Origin: Rhizophagus irregularis
Taxonomy: Eukaryota; Glomeromycota; Glomeromycetes; Glomerales; Glomeraceae
Assembly: GCF_026210795.1 (NCBI RefSeq)
Contig: NC_089430.1
Span: 1,736,001-1,800,000, forward strand
Length of the DNA: 64,000 nucleotides
Direction: 5' to 3'
The notes under the pieces are model-generated. The model was given only the letters and a program-made list of their open reading frames with translations, was not told the origin of the DNA and made no database searches. A program made the position numbers and the translations under genes. Shown in pieces: positions 1 to 12,985 of the stretch (positions within the stretch are counted from its first letter, which is position 1; every line of letters begins with the position of its first letter).

Positions 1-2145
1 CATTTTCATAATAGTACTAACTTTCAAATTTTTTATTTATTTATTAACTTCAGCACGTAATTTCATCATTTTAGTCAAATGAAATCAATTTTCTAAATTA
101 ATTAAAAATTGTTCAGCAAGGTTGAAACTACTTGTATATTAATTTTCATGGGTATAGGTATAATACATATGGGAAAATCTACATTTTTCATAATAGTACT
201 AACTTCCAAATTTTTCTTTTTTTTATTTACTAACTTTGGAGCGTAATTTCACCACTTTAGTCAAATGAAATCAACTTTCTTTATTAATTAAAAGTTATTT
301 AGCAGTATAAAATCTACTTAATACTTATAAGACTTATTACATTTTTTATATTAATACTAACTTATGAATTATTGTATAATATATTATTATATTTAAACTA
401 TATACTTTATATAAATATTTTTATTAATAAATTTATTAGTTTTTTCAAAACAAAACAATTTAAATTTTAATAAATTATGTAATATAAGTGAACTTTACCT
501 TGGGTGAATTTTATCTCTGATAAATATTAAAATTACTCTTTTAAATAGTATTTAATTTTAAAAAATAATTTTTTTAATATTTAATTAATATATTATTATT
601 ATTATTATTAGAAGTTATTTTAACATTACACTTTAAAAAATTTATGAAAAATATAAATATAAAAAAATGTATAAATGATTTTTAAAATTAATAATAGAAG
701 TTATTTCAACATTATATATATATATTATATATATTATTAAAAAATTTATAAAAAAAAATAATTTCTAAAATTAATAAATCAATATATTTAACTAATTATT
801 ATATTTTATTGTTTAATATAAATAATTAACAAGTATTTTTTTGTTTAATTTATAGTAAAAATTTGTTTAAATTATTTGAATTGTAAAAAAATTAAAATTT
901 TTACTTTTTAATTAAAACAAATAAAATAAAAAAAAATAAATGCCAAAATCTAATTTTTTAAAATCATAAATAACTTAAATTTCAGAAATTATAATAATTG
1001 AATTACTAGTTATTAATAAATCATTTTCAAAAATCACAAAAATTTTGATTTTTATTTAAATTGATCATCAATTTTTGTAATTTTTGAAAGTATAAAAATT
1101 GCAAATCATCAATTTTTGTGATTTTTGAAAACTAATTTTTTAACAACTAGTAATTCAATTATTATGATTTTTGAAATATAAGTTATTTATGATTTTAAAA
1201 AATCAGATTTTGGCATTTATTTTTTTTTATTTTATTTGTTTTAATTAAAAAGTAAAAATTTTAATTTTTTTACAATTCAAATAATTTAAACAAATTTTTA
1301 CTATAAATTAAACAAAAAAATACTTGTTAATTATTTATATTAAACAATAAAATATAATAATTAGTTAAATATATTGATTTATTAATTTTAGAAATTATTT
1401 TTTTTTATAAATTTTTTAATAATATATATATATAATGTTGAAATAACTTCTATTATTAATTTTAAAAATCATTTATACATTTTTTTATATTTATATTTTT
1501 CATAAATTTTTTAAAGTGTAATGTTAAAATAACTTCTAATAATAATAATAATAATATATTAATTAAATATTAAAAAAATTATTTTTTAAAATTAAATATT
1601 ATTTAAAAGAGTAATTTTAATATTTATCAGAGATAAAATTCACCCAAGGTAAAGTTCACTTATATTACATAATTTATTAAAATTTAAATTGTTTTGTTTT
1701 GAAAAAACTAATAAATTTATTAATAAAAATATTTATATAAAGTATATAGTTTAAATATAATAATATATTATACAATAATTCATAAGTTAGTATTAATATA
1801 AAAAATGTAATAAGTCTTATAAGTATTAAGTAGATTTTATACTGCTAAATAACTTTTAATTAATAAAGAAAGTTGATTTCATTTGACTAAAGTGGTGAAA
1901 TTACGCTCCAAAGTTAGTAAATAAAAAAAGAAAAATTTGGAAGTTAGTACTATTATGAAAAATGTAGATTTTCCCATATGTATTATACCTATACCCATGA
2001 AAATTAATATACAAGTAGTTTCAACCTTGCTGAACAATTTTTAATTAATTTAGAAAATTGATTTCATTTGACTAAAATGATGAAATTACGTGCTGAAGTT
2101 AATAAATAAATAAAAAATTTGAAAGTTAGTACTATTATGAAAATG
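1..2145. repeat. Giant palindrome (about 1.04-kb inverted arms)
   Basis: The first ~1040 bases reappear as their reverse complement ending at 2145, around a centre near 1073. Base 1 pairs with base 2145, and the arms match almost base for base, including homopolymers. The middle (about 1040-1105) is an imperfect stem. The left arm runs off the window edge, so the true left end and any target duplication cannot be seen. It may be a long-inverted-repeat transposon without genes or a local inverted duplication. No ORF of note lies inside. Confidence 0.9.
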
Positions 2146-2700
2146 TAGATTTCTCCATATATATTATACCTATATCCATAAAAATTAATATACAAGTAGT
2201 TTCGACCTTGCTGAACAATTTTCAATTAATTTAGAAAGTTGATTTCATTTGACTAAAGTGGTAAAATTACGTGCTGAAGTTAATAAATAGAACAAAAATT
2301 TGAAAGTTAGTACCATTATAAAAAATGTAGGTTTCTCTATATGTATTATACCTATACCCATAAAAATTAATATACAAGTGGTTTTGATCTTGCTGAACAA
2401 TTTTTAATTAATTTAAAAAGTTGATTTTATTTGACTAAAGTGGTAAAATTACGTGCTGAAGTTAATAAATAGAACAAAAATTTGAAAGTTAGTACCATTA
2501 TAAAAAATGTAGGTTTCTCTATATGTATTATACCTATACCCATAAAAATTAATATACAAGTGGTTTTGATCTTGCTGAACAATTTTCAATTAATTTAAAA
2601 AGTTGATTTTATTTGACTAAAGTGGTAAAATTATGTGCTGAAGTTAATAAATAAATAAAAAAATTGAAAGTTAATACTATTATGAAAAAATATGGGTTTC
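1850..2700. repeat. Tandem repeat, ~182-bp unit, about five copies
   Basis: The landmark TGCTGAACAA recurs near 2028, 2209, 2391 and 2573, a period of about 182 bp. Each unit also carries CATTTGACTAAA and TACAAGT blocks. The first copies belong to the right arm of the palindrome and the rest continue beyond it. Degenerate single copies are visible near 3300-3420 and 3690-3830. Confidence 0.85.
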
Positions 2701-4500
2701 TTTATATGTATCATACCAGAACCTCAAACAATATATATAAATGTAAGTTTTGAGTTTTCTTAGTTGAAATATAAAAATTTTTCCTATGAGAGATTTATTA
2801 TTGCTTATTTGATAACATAATTTTAAAATAATAGTCAGATACATATTTGTGTAGTAGAATAGATTTTTTTAATACAATATATATTTTACATTTTTTTCAT
2901 TTTTTTACATTAAAAAAATTTAATAAAATAATGTAAACAAATTTATAAACATATTTGTGTACTAGTTAATTGTATACGTGATACAGGAAACATTTTTACT
3001 AGACGTGATCGTGTAACATGTTTTTGACATAACAAATACGTGATTGCGTAACATTAAAATATAACATATACGCGTCTGTGTAATACTAAAAAAAATATAT
3101 GAGAAGAACAGGTGGGTGAAAAGGGAAAAAGTGTTTTTCTGGTTTTTTTTTTTAATTTTACACTATAATTTTTGTAATAATCAATAAAAGTTATTTCGTT
3201 TTTACTTAGAAATTTTTTTTTTAAAAAATAAAAATTCCGCGTATTGGTAGCATTACAAAAAACATGAATAAATCCACAAATATCTATTCAATAATGATAA
3301 AAATTTGTATATAAGTAGATTCGAACATGCTGAACAACTTTACTTAAGAAGGTTTTGGACGTATCCTTTGACCGAAGTGCCTAAATTACGCTCCGAAGTT
3401 ACAGAACAGATATACGAAAATATTTATAAGAAACATTTATAATATTACAAAAAAAATAAAAAATAATAATAGCTTTATCCATGCATTATTTCAAAAATTT
3501 TTGTTTTTTTTTAGTTTTTTTTATATACATATTTTATAAAAAAAATTATATATATATATATGTCATAAAATAAGTTGCTTAGCAATGTAAAAAATTTATG
3601 GGTTAGATAAAAGTTTGCTTAGTAAACATGAAAAATATTTGCTTATTGACCTTAGTAAATTTTGAATTTTTCATCTGACCTATATATATATATTGTTTGG
3701 GTCCTATTATACATACACTTATAAAAATTAATATACAAGGATTTCATTTGACTAAAGTGGTGACTAGTGAAATTACACTCTAAAGTTATTAAATAAAAAA
3801 ATATAAAACTTTGGAAGTTAATAGTATGTTTGGAAAAAAAGTTACAGTTTAAAAAAATTCATAAAAAATATTTTTTTATATGTATAAATTGTAAAACATA
3901 ATACAAACAACATTTTTTTATATTTATATTTTTTTATAATTTTTTTAAGTGTAATGTTAAAATAACTTCTAATAATAATAATATAATATATATAATATAA
4001 TAAATATATATTAATATATATATTAATTAAATATTAAAAAAAAATCATTTTTTAAAATTAAATATTATTCAAAAATAAGTATTTTTGGCAAAAATTATAA
4101 GGATTTTAGTTTAAATTATATTTTAGCTAAAATTAATATATATAAAAAATACTTAATTTTAAATTATTAAAAAAAAATTTAATATTATTAATAAATTTAT
4201 TATGATAGTTATAATATGATAAGACTGCATCTATAATAAAATTTTAAAAAAAAATCATTAATAAATTTATACAATATTTTACTACTTTATTAAGCTAAAC
4301 TATAAAATTAATTTAATTAAAATTATTCTAATTTTAATAAAATTTGTTATATAATTTATAAAAATACAAAGAAGATTAATAAAATTTAATTGATATTATT
4401 TTATTGATATTATTTCAATTTAAATAAAATATTATTATTTAAAATAAACAAATCTTTAAAATCAATTACTAGTTATGACCTATTACTTCATAACAAAAGG
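2701..4500. other. AT-rich stretch without recognisable gene
   Basis: Very AT-rich DNA with poly-A/T runs and TA microsatellites (for example around 3548-3560). Apart from degenerate copies of the 182-bp unit I see no coding signature on either strand. Confidence 0.6.
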
Positions 4501-4535
4501 CAATATTTTTAATTCTGGCCAGAATTATATAATCA

Positions 4536-4690
4536 GTGCAAAAATTTCCTTTTTTGGAATATTTGCAAAACCAAAATTCCTATTTTTATAAGAAGTAAAA
4601 TTTCCTTTTTTGGAATACTTGCAAAACTAAAATTCCTATTTTTATAAGAAGCAAAATTTCCTTTTTTAGGAATTCGCATAATGTCACGTG
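4536..4690. repeat. Tandem repeat, ~57-bp unit, 2.5 copies
   Basis: The block AAATTTCCTTTTTTGGAAT recurs near 4542, 4599 and 4656 (the last copy degenerate), with CAAAATTCCTATTTTTATAAG between copies. The 62-codon ORF across it is only a translation of the repeat. Confidence 0.8.
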
Positions 4691-5039
4691 ATAAAATGCT
4701 AATAGGAGTAATGTTATACAATTTAAATTTATTTATACAGGTAATCTAAATATAACAGTATTTTTTTTATTTATAGATTTTATAATTTTGATTCCATAGT
4801 ATTATTCCTGATGTGTATAGCTTTATTTTAAACCTAAATTTACTTTGTGTAACCTTAATGCATAAAGTTGCATAATTTCCTTATATAGTATATATATATA
4901 TATATATGTAAAATTAAACTAAAATGTAAAAATAATATTATAACATCAGAATTATCAAAATTAATTTATAAATTTGGCCAATATTTATAAATTTGGCCGA
5001 TAGTCAAATAATATAGTTTATAAGCTAAAAGGTTTTGCA

Positions 5040-5695
5040 TAAAAAATCAGTTAAGAAACTACCCATGGACAAAATGACCATGAAATTTGATTGGTTAAGT
5101 TAAAATGATAAAGTTTATAAGCTGAAGATTTGCGCAGAAAATCTTAGCTATAAAACTGTCCATGGACAAAATGACCATGAAATTTGATTGGTTAAGTTAA
5201 AATGATAAAGTTTATAAGCTGAAGATTTGCGCAGAAAATCTTAGCTATAAAACTGTCCATGGACAAAATGACCATGAAATTTGATTGGTTAAGTTAAAAT
5301 GATAAAGTTTATAAGCTGAAGATTTGCGCAGAAAATCTTAGCTATAAAACTGTCCATTGGACAAAATGACCATGAAATTTGATTGGTTAAGTTAAAATGA
5401 TAAAGTTTATAAGCTGAAGATTTGCGCAGAAAATCTTAGCTATAAAACTGTCCATGGACAAAATCAGCCCATAAAATTTGATTGGTTAAGTTAAAATGAT
5501 AAAGTTTATAAGCTGAAGATTTGCGCAGAAAATCTTAGCTATAAAACTGTTCATGGACAAAATGACCATGAAATTTGATTGGTTAAGTTAAAATGATAAA
5601 GTTTATAAGCTGAAGATTTGCGCAGAAAATCTTAGCTATAAAACTGTCCATGGACAAAATCAGCCCATAAAATTTGATTGGTTAATTAAATATTA
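5040..5695. repeat. Tandem repeat, ~97-bp unit, about 6.5 copies
   Basis: GGTTAAGTTAAAATGATAAA begins near 5093, 5190, 5287, 5385, 5484 and 5581, so the period is 97-99 bp. Units are nearly identical. Two carry a variant AAATCAGCCCATAAAATTTG segment in place of AAATGACCATGAAATTTG. Each unit contains the inverted word GTCCATGGAC. There are no unique spacers. Confidence 0.95.
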
Positions 5696-6199
5696 GCCAA
5701 AATTACATATTGGTAGTTAAAATTTGGTAATCTGACCAGCATTTATACCATTTAATCAGGATCCTGAACATTACATATACAACTCAGAGGGTAACTATTT
5801 CACAGATTGACCTAAATTTCACAAAAAAAAATCAGTTTTTTGCAATTATCTTGGCATTCAGTGGTCCAATTTGTGTGAACTTTTTTTTGTTTTGTAGCTC
5901 TCATCGAGCTCTACAAAATAAAAAATAATCCGCATGAATCGGATCACTGAATGCTGAGATAATCGCAAAAAACGGAAAATAAAAAAAGAGCAAATTGAGT
6001 CTTTTTTGGCAAAAAGTCAATTGTGAGTTCTATAAGAGATGCCCAGGATCCTATTTAATCCTATTTGTGTTAAAGTTATATAATGTTATACAAATTTTTA
6101 AAAAGGAAATTTTAAAATTTTACTTCCAGAAAATTTTAGAAAATTATCCAAAAATAGATATTTTTACATCATTATTTAATTCTAACTGGACTATTTAAA

Positions 6200-6910
6200 T
6201 TGGTTAATTAATTTGATTGGCTAATTTAAAAGCAAGTGGACAATTTTGTCCAAAGTGATTTGGCCAGAATTACTTCAATTTTGGCTGAATTTATTACGTA
6301 ACTGATAATTTGATTACAGAATTTGATTGGTTAATTTGAAAATAAGTGGACAATTTTGTCCAAAATTATTTGGCCTGAATTACCTTGAATTACCTTAATT
6401 TTGGCTGAATTTATGGTGTAATTTTGCAGAATTTGATTGGCTAATTTAAAAGTAAGTGGACAATTTTGTCCAAAATGTTTTGCAGAATTTGATTGGCTAA
6501 TTTGAAAATAAGTGGACAATTTTGTCCAAAATGATTTGCCCCGAATTACCTTGAATTACCTTAATTTTGGCTGAATTTATGGTATAATTTTGCAGAATTT
6601 GATTGGCTAATTTAAAAGTAAATGGACAATTTTGTCCAAAATGTTTTGCAGAATTTGATTGGCTAATTTGAAAATAAGTGGACAATTTTGTCCAAAATGA
6701 TTTGGCCTAAATTACCTTGAATTACCTTAATTTTGGCTGAATTTATGGTGTAATTTTACAGAATTTGATTGGCTAATTTAAAAGTAAGTGGACAATTTTG
6801 TCCAAAATGATTTGCAGAATTTGATTGGCTAATTTGAAAATAAGTGGACAATTTTGTCCAAAATGATTTGGCCTAAATTACCTTGAATTACCTTAATTTT
6901 GGCTATAATT
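6200..6910. repeat. Higher-order tandem repeat, ~166-bp unit
   Basis: Alternating subunits contain GAATTTGATTGGCTAATTT followed by the perfect inverted word GGACAATTTTGTCC. Pairs of subunits plus a TTGAATTACCTTAATTTTGG segment form a ~166-bp higher-order unit repeated about four times. Minus-strand ORFs here merely translate the repeat. Confidence 0.9.
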
Positions 6911-7379
6911 AATGTGTAACCTTAAAATTTTTTTTGACTTTTTTTGGTTATTAGGTAGTACAAAATACATATTATTGCAATCCTTACATGCTGGTTTATA
7001 GGCAAATCTGCAGTCAGAAATTATAGAATTGCCTTATTTGATAGCTTAATATTAATCAAGTATTAACCAATCAAATCCCATGGTCTGATCTGACCATGGA
7101 CAGCTTCTTATCTGATGTTTTGTGCCCGAAATTCCAGCTTATAAACTATGTCGATCATTTGGATTGGGTGAGATTTGTGATTGTCAATCAAAAAAAAGTT
7201 TCTTGTATAACTAAAAAAAAATACAATGTGTAACCGTAACGTTTAGATTAGCCTGAATTTGCTGATCCGTATTCTTTATAGCTAAGACCCGCTTGATTAG
7301 TCCAAGTTAAGTCAAGTTCATTTAATAATCCAATTCCGGTTAATGAAATTTTAATCAGAATTTTTTACCGATTTAAACC

Positions 7380-7680
7380 GATTTCTTTCTTTATCCTTTT
7401 ACTTTTCCCCAAATTTTATTTTTCGTTTTTTTTTTCAAATTTTCTTTATTGTTATTTTTTTTTCTGTTTTTTTTCGAATTCTTTAAAACCTTTTTCTTTT
7501 TTCGAGTTGGTCTTTTTTCCAATCCGAAAATTCTTTTTTCACTTTTCTTTTTTCGGTTTGGCTATCTGAAAAACTTTTTTTCACCTTTCTTTTTCGGTTT
7601 GGCTTTTTTTTCAAATCGAATTTTTTTTTCCCGAACCACATTCTTAAACCATTTAGATTTGGATCGGCGATCGGATTGAC
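7380..7680. repeat. Pyrimidine-rich tract with CGGTTTGG repeats
   Basis: A strongly T/C-biased plus strand with recurring TTTTTCGGTTTGGC and CAAATCGAA words. The Phe-rich ORF at 7449-7679 is low-complexity translation and not a credible gene. Confidence 0.6.
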
Positions 7681-8398
7681 GCTGCGGCATTACGGACTCA
7701 CGGTAATTGTCTTTTCCCCCGATTCTTATCATTATTATTATTAATAATAATTTCCCTAATTAATTTACTTATTTATTTTTTGTAACAATAGATCGGTATA
7801 GTAAATTTTATGGGAAATTGTTTTTTTCATGACAATAGAACGTTATAATTAATTTTTCTGAGGAATTGATTGTTATAATTGATTTTTGGGGATTTTTTTT
7901 TCACATTAGTAATTAGTGAGATATTTTATTTTCTATAACAATAGATTGCTATAATGAATTTCTTTGAGATATGGTAACAATATATATGTATTTTTTTTCA
8001 CAGAGGATGTAATTTTTTTTAATGTTACAATAAAATTTTTTAAGATAAAAAAAAAGGATTTTTTTTTGTAACAATGTAACAATAAACTATTATACAAAAT
8101 TGTTTTTGTAATGAATTTATAAATAAATCATAAATTTCACAGTACCGCAACATTCATTTCGTGTGATAAATAAAATTTGCGTTTAATAATAATATTTCAT
8201 ATACTGTATAACACTTGCACACAACTCATTATTATTTGTATAATCATATAAATTGTGTAATTTATTACATTTATTTCCTACTAATCCCATCATAATAATA
8301 GTAAAAAACTAGACCTATTCACACTGCATGGTAAATAAAATATAAGTGTATTTATTATTACTCTCTTACTTTATCGTCTCTGGTGCAACGCGATAGTA

Positions 8399-8898
8399 TT
8401 ATCCTAATACAATACTTTCTGAATAGTAAATATTACGGCTCTTTAATTTCCTGAGGATATCGAAATTTCTTTTTACAGAATTCCTTGGGTAGATGCATGG
8501 GAATGCAGAAATACTGTAGGTTGGTAAATTAAAATAGGGGGCAGTAATCGCAATTCCTTCCGAACAATTCCCATTGCAAGGCATTGCTTCTTTTCAAGAT
8601 TACCAGATCAGTGTTAATGAAAATTCTGATGAAAAAAAATGAAAAATTAATTTTTTGTTATCACAGGAAAATAGAAACCAATTTCATGAGGTTGATCTCT
8701 AATCATTTTAATTTTTATGCTATTCTGTAGTCCTTTCTTATGTTTATATTTCATACAGTAGACATGACGAAGTTCACGTTGATCAGAAGTTTCTTTCTCT
8801 CTGTTTTTACATTTTCGATCCATTGCATTTACTATCATGACGAAAGTTGAAGTCTGCGAAGTAGAGCTGCGACCCGTTACCCGTTTACCCAGATACAA
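8399..8898 (-). other. Possible coding relic, unidentified
   Basis: Two minus-strand open segments of 83 codons (8647-8898) and 61 codons (8399-8584) have a more balanced amino-acid content than the surrounding AT-rich DNA. The upstream one contains the Cys-poor segment ENSTSQTSTFV-like text and a basic stretch; the downstream one has several Cys and Pro residues. I recognise no family. The 5' end of the upstream segment overlaps a TAGAGCTGCGACCCG word that resembles a hAT end, so part of the ORF may be transposon DNA. They could be exons of a decayed gene, or chance. Confidence 0.25.
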
Positions 8899-9073
8899 TT
8901 CGGGTATACTCGAGTATCTATGAGTATCCGTTTTATGTTGACATATTACCCAGGTATTACTCAGGTAATTGCTCCATAAATTTTGCCAGAATTAAGATGT
9001 TACAGAATTTTAATGCCCGGCCAGAATTAATGTTTATAAATCACTTGGTGATCGAATGGGGTGCTAATAAGCA

Positions 9074-9620
9074 TAGGGATGCCAACGGTCAGTTCGGTTC
9101 GGTTTTGGTTTTAAAACCGCAGTTTTCAGCTGAAACCGAACTGACTGCAAAACCGACCGATAAAACCGAATTGTAAAACCGATCGCAAAACTACTGCAAA
9201 TTGAATGAACTAATGTTAGAAAGTATTAATTATAATTTTATTTGATAATATTTCTTAAAGTTATAATTTTTTTTTTACGATAATAATGTCAATTTTGCGA
9301 TTTTTTTCAGCAGAATGAAAAATCACGTGATCGATGCGTAAAATATAAATTTTCTATTATTTCAAAAACAAGAATAATATATATGTATTTATACAACTAA
9401 ATCATAATTTTTAATAGTATTCTCAATAAAATTAATAAAACAAACATTTTTTTCTTTTGGAATATATGATTAACTGATCAGTTTTTTTTGTCGGTTTTTT
9501 TATATATAAAACTGAGGGTTAACCGGTCGGTCTTGGACTGAAACCGAACTGTAACCGAACTGGTAAAAACCGGTTATAATCGGTTATAATCGGTTATAAC
9601 CGAAACTTTTGGCATCCCTA
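9074..9620. mobile_element. hAT-type MITE (TAGGGATGCC family)
   Basis: The terminal inverted repeats are TAGGGATGCCAA at 9074 and TTGGCATCCCTA ending at 9620, fitting the hAT end rule YAGNG. Both ends hold clustered AACCGAAC, AACCGGT and GGTTATAA words, probably transposase-binding motifs. No transposase is present. The right flank was altered when a second MITE landed 3 bp away, and the expected 8-bp target duplication is not convincingly preserved. Confidence 0.8.
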
Positions 9621-9623
9621 ATC

Positions 9624-9946
9624 TAGTGTTTGGATCCGGATAAAAACCGTTATCCGGATAAAATAATTACTCAATCCGGATAAAAACTTTAATTTTGTAA
9701 AAGGTGGAATTAAATCCAATTATCAACAAATTTGAGTACTATGATCGTATTTGTAACACTAAGAGCTTTCAAACAAGCCATAAATCATAAAGTTCTGATC
9801 ATTAGTTCATGAAATACAACAGTTTATCCGAAATCTGCAATCTGGATAAAATCCGATGAAATCCGGATAAAACCGCGGTTTTTACCCGGATAATTGCACT
9901 TTATCCGGATTGACCCAGGTCAAACCGGATTCGGATCCAAACACTA
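9624..9946. mobile_element. hAT-type MITE (TAGTGTTTGGATCC family), TSD CCCTAATC
   Basis: The ends TAGTGTTTGGATCCG and CGGATCCAAACACTA are perfect 15-bp inverted repeats. The flanking 8 bp CCCTAATC occurs at 9616-9623 and again at 9947-9954. Part of this duplication is the right end of the neighbouring MITE, so this element inserted second. The interior is rich in ATCCGGAT words. It is non-autonomous. Confidence 0.93.
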
Positions 9947-10154
9947 CCCTAATCAAGATAATAATACAATTAGTAAGTAAATATGTATCAATGATCAAAA
10001 AAAAGTTTAATATATTATAATTTTATTATATACATCAGGACAGTAAATTATTTTTTATGATTTATAACGAACATTTAACATTTTAAGTTTGTCTTGCACG
10101 TTAAATAAACAAGTAATTAAAAAAAAGAACATTTAAAATTTTGAATTTTTAAAA

Positions 10155-10445
10155 TCAAAGTTTCTTAGGAAACCAAGTTTCTGCGTCAGCGTCACGTTCC
10201 TCCAACGCTTCTGGTTCTGCGTCATGTTGGCCCAGGCCACTTCCTAGGTTGAGCTTCTGCATCTGCGTCATGTTTTACATCATTTGGTTCTGAGTTACCC
10301 AAAGCTTTTATAATATTATTAAAAGATTCCATTTTAATAATTAATATTAAAATTAATAAAAAAAAGAAAAAACTTTAACATGAAGAAATTGTTTATTGGG
10401 TAATACCCGCTAAAACAATAGTAAAGACAAATATTTAGATCGCAT
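10155..10445 (-). pseudogene. Decayed secreted repeat-peptide precursor (copy 1)
   Basis: This is a relic of the gene intact at 18899-19268. A minus-strand ATG at 10445 starts a shortened hydrophobic leader that now meets a stop (TTTTAGCGG) where the intact copy reads ...ALA. After an intron-like interval the body reads KALGNSEPNDVKHDADAEAQ..., then, after a one-base frame change, DAEPEALEERDADAETWFP and a stop near 10155. The X-Ala/X-Pro dipeptide spacers (DA-DA-EA, DA-EP-EA, DA-DA) are those of the intact copy, but the cores between them differ, so the family seems to have had diverse peptides. Promoter homology continues upstream to about 11570. Confidence 0.7.
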
Positions 10446-10529
10446 GATTGATTTTATGTATGTTATATTTGTTATATAAAATTTTTAATTTGTTTGTTAA
10501 TTTATTTTTTATAAAAAATTTCTCTCCTC

Positions 10530-11030
10530 TTTCTCAAAGTGTTTATATAGGAAAATTTTCTATATTAACTCATTATTTATGATAACATTGTTTTAATTAG
10601 TATTCCGAAATTTAAGCAGCCATTTTTTTTTTTTTTAAATTTAACTCCGGCCAAAGTCATCATAATTCTGACCAAAATCGCACATAATGCGGGCCGACGT
10701 TGCTTATTTTCAGGTATTACCAATGAAAGAAGACGTACAATTGCCACGTTTTATTACATTGCGCCATGTTAAATCTACAATTGAATAGCAGAGCCACTTT
10801 AACCTTTATATTAATAATGTGAGAATGCGAGATTCTGATTTCAATAATTATTTTGAGCCGCAATCATCGTAAATTGTTGTTTTATTAACGAGAGTGAATT
10901 AAAAAGATACGTTACGAGAGTATTTTTGCCACGTTTTTTTACATTGCGCAATCGGAATGAAACGGTATTAATAATGTGAAAATAGATGATCTTTTTTTTT
11001 TAAAAAAAAAAATTCATGAGTAAATATGTC
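10530..11030 (-). promoter_or_regulatory. Conserved upstream region of peptide-precursor copy 1
   Basis: A TATATAAAC word lies about 100 bp upstream of the relic start. Further upstream the module TTGCCACGTTTT...ACATTGCGC...AATAATGTGAAAA occurs twice in tandem (about 10734-10835 and 10928-10990). The same module is upstream of the other two copies (about 19435-19520, and as reverse complement 20930-21112). Conservation across three loci whose coding parts have diverged suggests a shared promoter or cis-element; its regulator is unknown. Confidence 0.55.
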
Positions 11031-11134
11031 TCATTTTAAACTGATTTACTGATTTTGAATAATTATCATCATATTATTATCTTTACTTAAAACTTAATAT
11101 TTTAAGTTACATCATTGATTTCATTTCACAGCCA

Positions 11135-11170
11135 CTTCAATGGAAGTGGCTCGGACAATCTAATCACATC
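11135..11170. promoter_or_regulatory. Conserved hairpin AGCCACTT/AAGTGGCT
   Basis: AGCCACTTCAATGGAAGTGGCT is a short inverted repeat (written here in two halves: AGCCACTTCAA and TGGAAGTGGCT). It lies in the far upstream region of copy 1, and a degenerate version occurs at the same relative place upstream of copy 2 (near 19724-19745). It could be a palindromic regulator site; function unknown. Confidence 0.35.
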
Positions 11171-12985
11171 ACCACGTGATTTATCAAAAAATACTTTATC
11201 ACCATTTTAATGCGTTTCCATATGATTTCAATTAAAAGTAGTAAAAGTAGTAAAGTTAATAAAACAAAAAATTTTAAACTAATAAATCGCGTGATTCAAA
11301 ATCTTTTTTATTATACAATATAATATATTTTTATATTTTAGTTTCTTTATTTTAAAATAAACAGAATAAAATTAATAAAAATTCTCGGAATGTATAACAT
11401 TGTTTAAATATGAATTTATACGATTGAAAAGACACATGATTTGTCATTTAAAATCTTTTTTAAGTCATTTTTTTCCGAAAAAATATTGGCAGATACTATT
11501 TATTACTTAATATATGTGAATATAAAAATTTAATTTTTTTAAAAGAGTAACGAAAAAAATTTATATTCCATTACAAAACAATAAGTTTATTAAAAGTTAT
11601 GAATACAAATTTTTATTAAATAATTGTATTGAACTAAAAGTTATTTGTGATTATTAATATTTATTATATTATGGCTTTTATGAACTGGAATAGGTATATT
11701 GGATCATTGTTAGAGAAATTTTGCTTTTTATTCCAGAATAATCAAAAATTGTTGAAATTAGATCACAGGAAGCTTAGGTATTGATTTTTAAATAAATGAT
11801 TAGAATGGTGGTCAATTTTTGCGAAATATGAACAGGAAATATATATTTTTTATTAATATATTAATATTTGGTATAACCCCCATTACATCAATACATGATT
11901 TAATACATGAGACAATTGAGACATGCTTAACCATTAAGGTGTTATCAAGATCTTCTAATTACATCAAAAAATTTTCCTTTGAAAAAATTTTCTTTAGAAC
12001 AGCTCATATATTTTAATAGGGATAGTAAGATCTGAACTATAGGAAGGTCAAGGATGGATCCGGCTTGGAAGGCGAGTTTTCAACATCACTGGAAGTAGAG
12101 CCATTATCTTATTATTAAATAAATTTATCTATCACATTAAAGAATATGTAATCCTAAAATTATTATATTGATTAGACTCAAATTCATGGAAAATACTTTG
12201 TTCAAAATTATTTAGAAATTACAAGTTATTTCAATTAAATTTTACAGTGTGTAATTCAGTTCACATAAATTAAATAAGTATAAAACTTTCATAACCGAAT
12301 CTTTATAATCAATCAATTTTTTAAAAAGAATTAATTGTTTACAAAGAGACTTTTATACCTTTTACCTTTTATCCTGTAGTATAGGAGGTAATTTCTTAGA
12401 ATTATGTTATGATTATGGTGATACAAAAGAATAAAAAGTAATTTCATTAATAAAAAAAAGTGTTTACTATGGTAACGCGTGTCATCTGACGCAAATTGAT
12501 ACCTGAGGCATAACACAATAACACATACACTTGACTACATTTAACTTTTAATATTCGAAATAAATTTTTTTTTAAGAATAAAAACTCTATATCTACCAAA
12601 CTTTATTATCTCTTATCTTTTTCTCATAATCTTTTTTTTTTTTTAGAGAGAATATGTTCATAATTATCAGAATCGCTCGTTACCCACATTAAGAAATATT
12701 CACCGAAGGATGGTCCATAATTACGAAATCTATTATCTCGATGCACATTTTCCACATTACTTAAAAATTGTATCTTTAAAAATTACACTTACTCTTAAAG
12801 GAAAAAATAAAACTATGTCTAATATTATAATATTGTCCAGCAGTATTCTAAACTGTAGGATTTACATCCACCAAGAATTTCTTCTGTTCCTTTTACTTGT
12901 AATAAATGTAATACCAACTTCACTGTCGCATAATTCATGAAACTTTTAGGAATAAATCCATCTCTGCTTCCTCCGTCTTAATAAT

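Noticed and set aside
5040-5695. Possible CRISPR array
   Set aside because: Units of 97-99 bp are contiguous, with no unique spacers and no cas genes, and the genome is eukaryotic; it is a tandem repeat.
6331-6685. Two near-identical minus-strand ORFs (MSTYFQISQSN...)
   Set aside because: They are the 166-bp tandem repeat in translation.
7449-7679. Phe-rich ORF as a membrane protein
   Set aside because: Low-complexity translation of a T-rich tract with no plausible gene structure.
8877-9073. hAT-type MITE starting TAGAGCTGCGACCCG
   Set aside because: No inverted partner end or target duplication could be found; at most a truncated relic.
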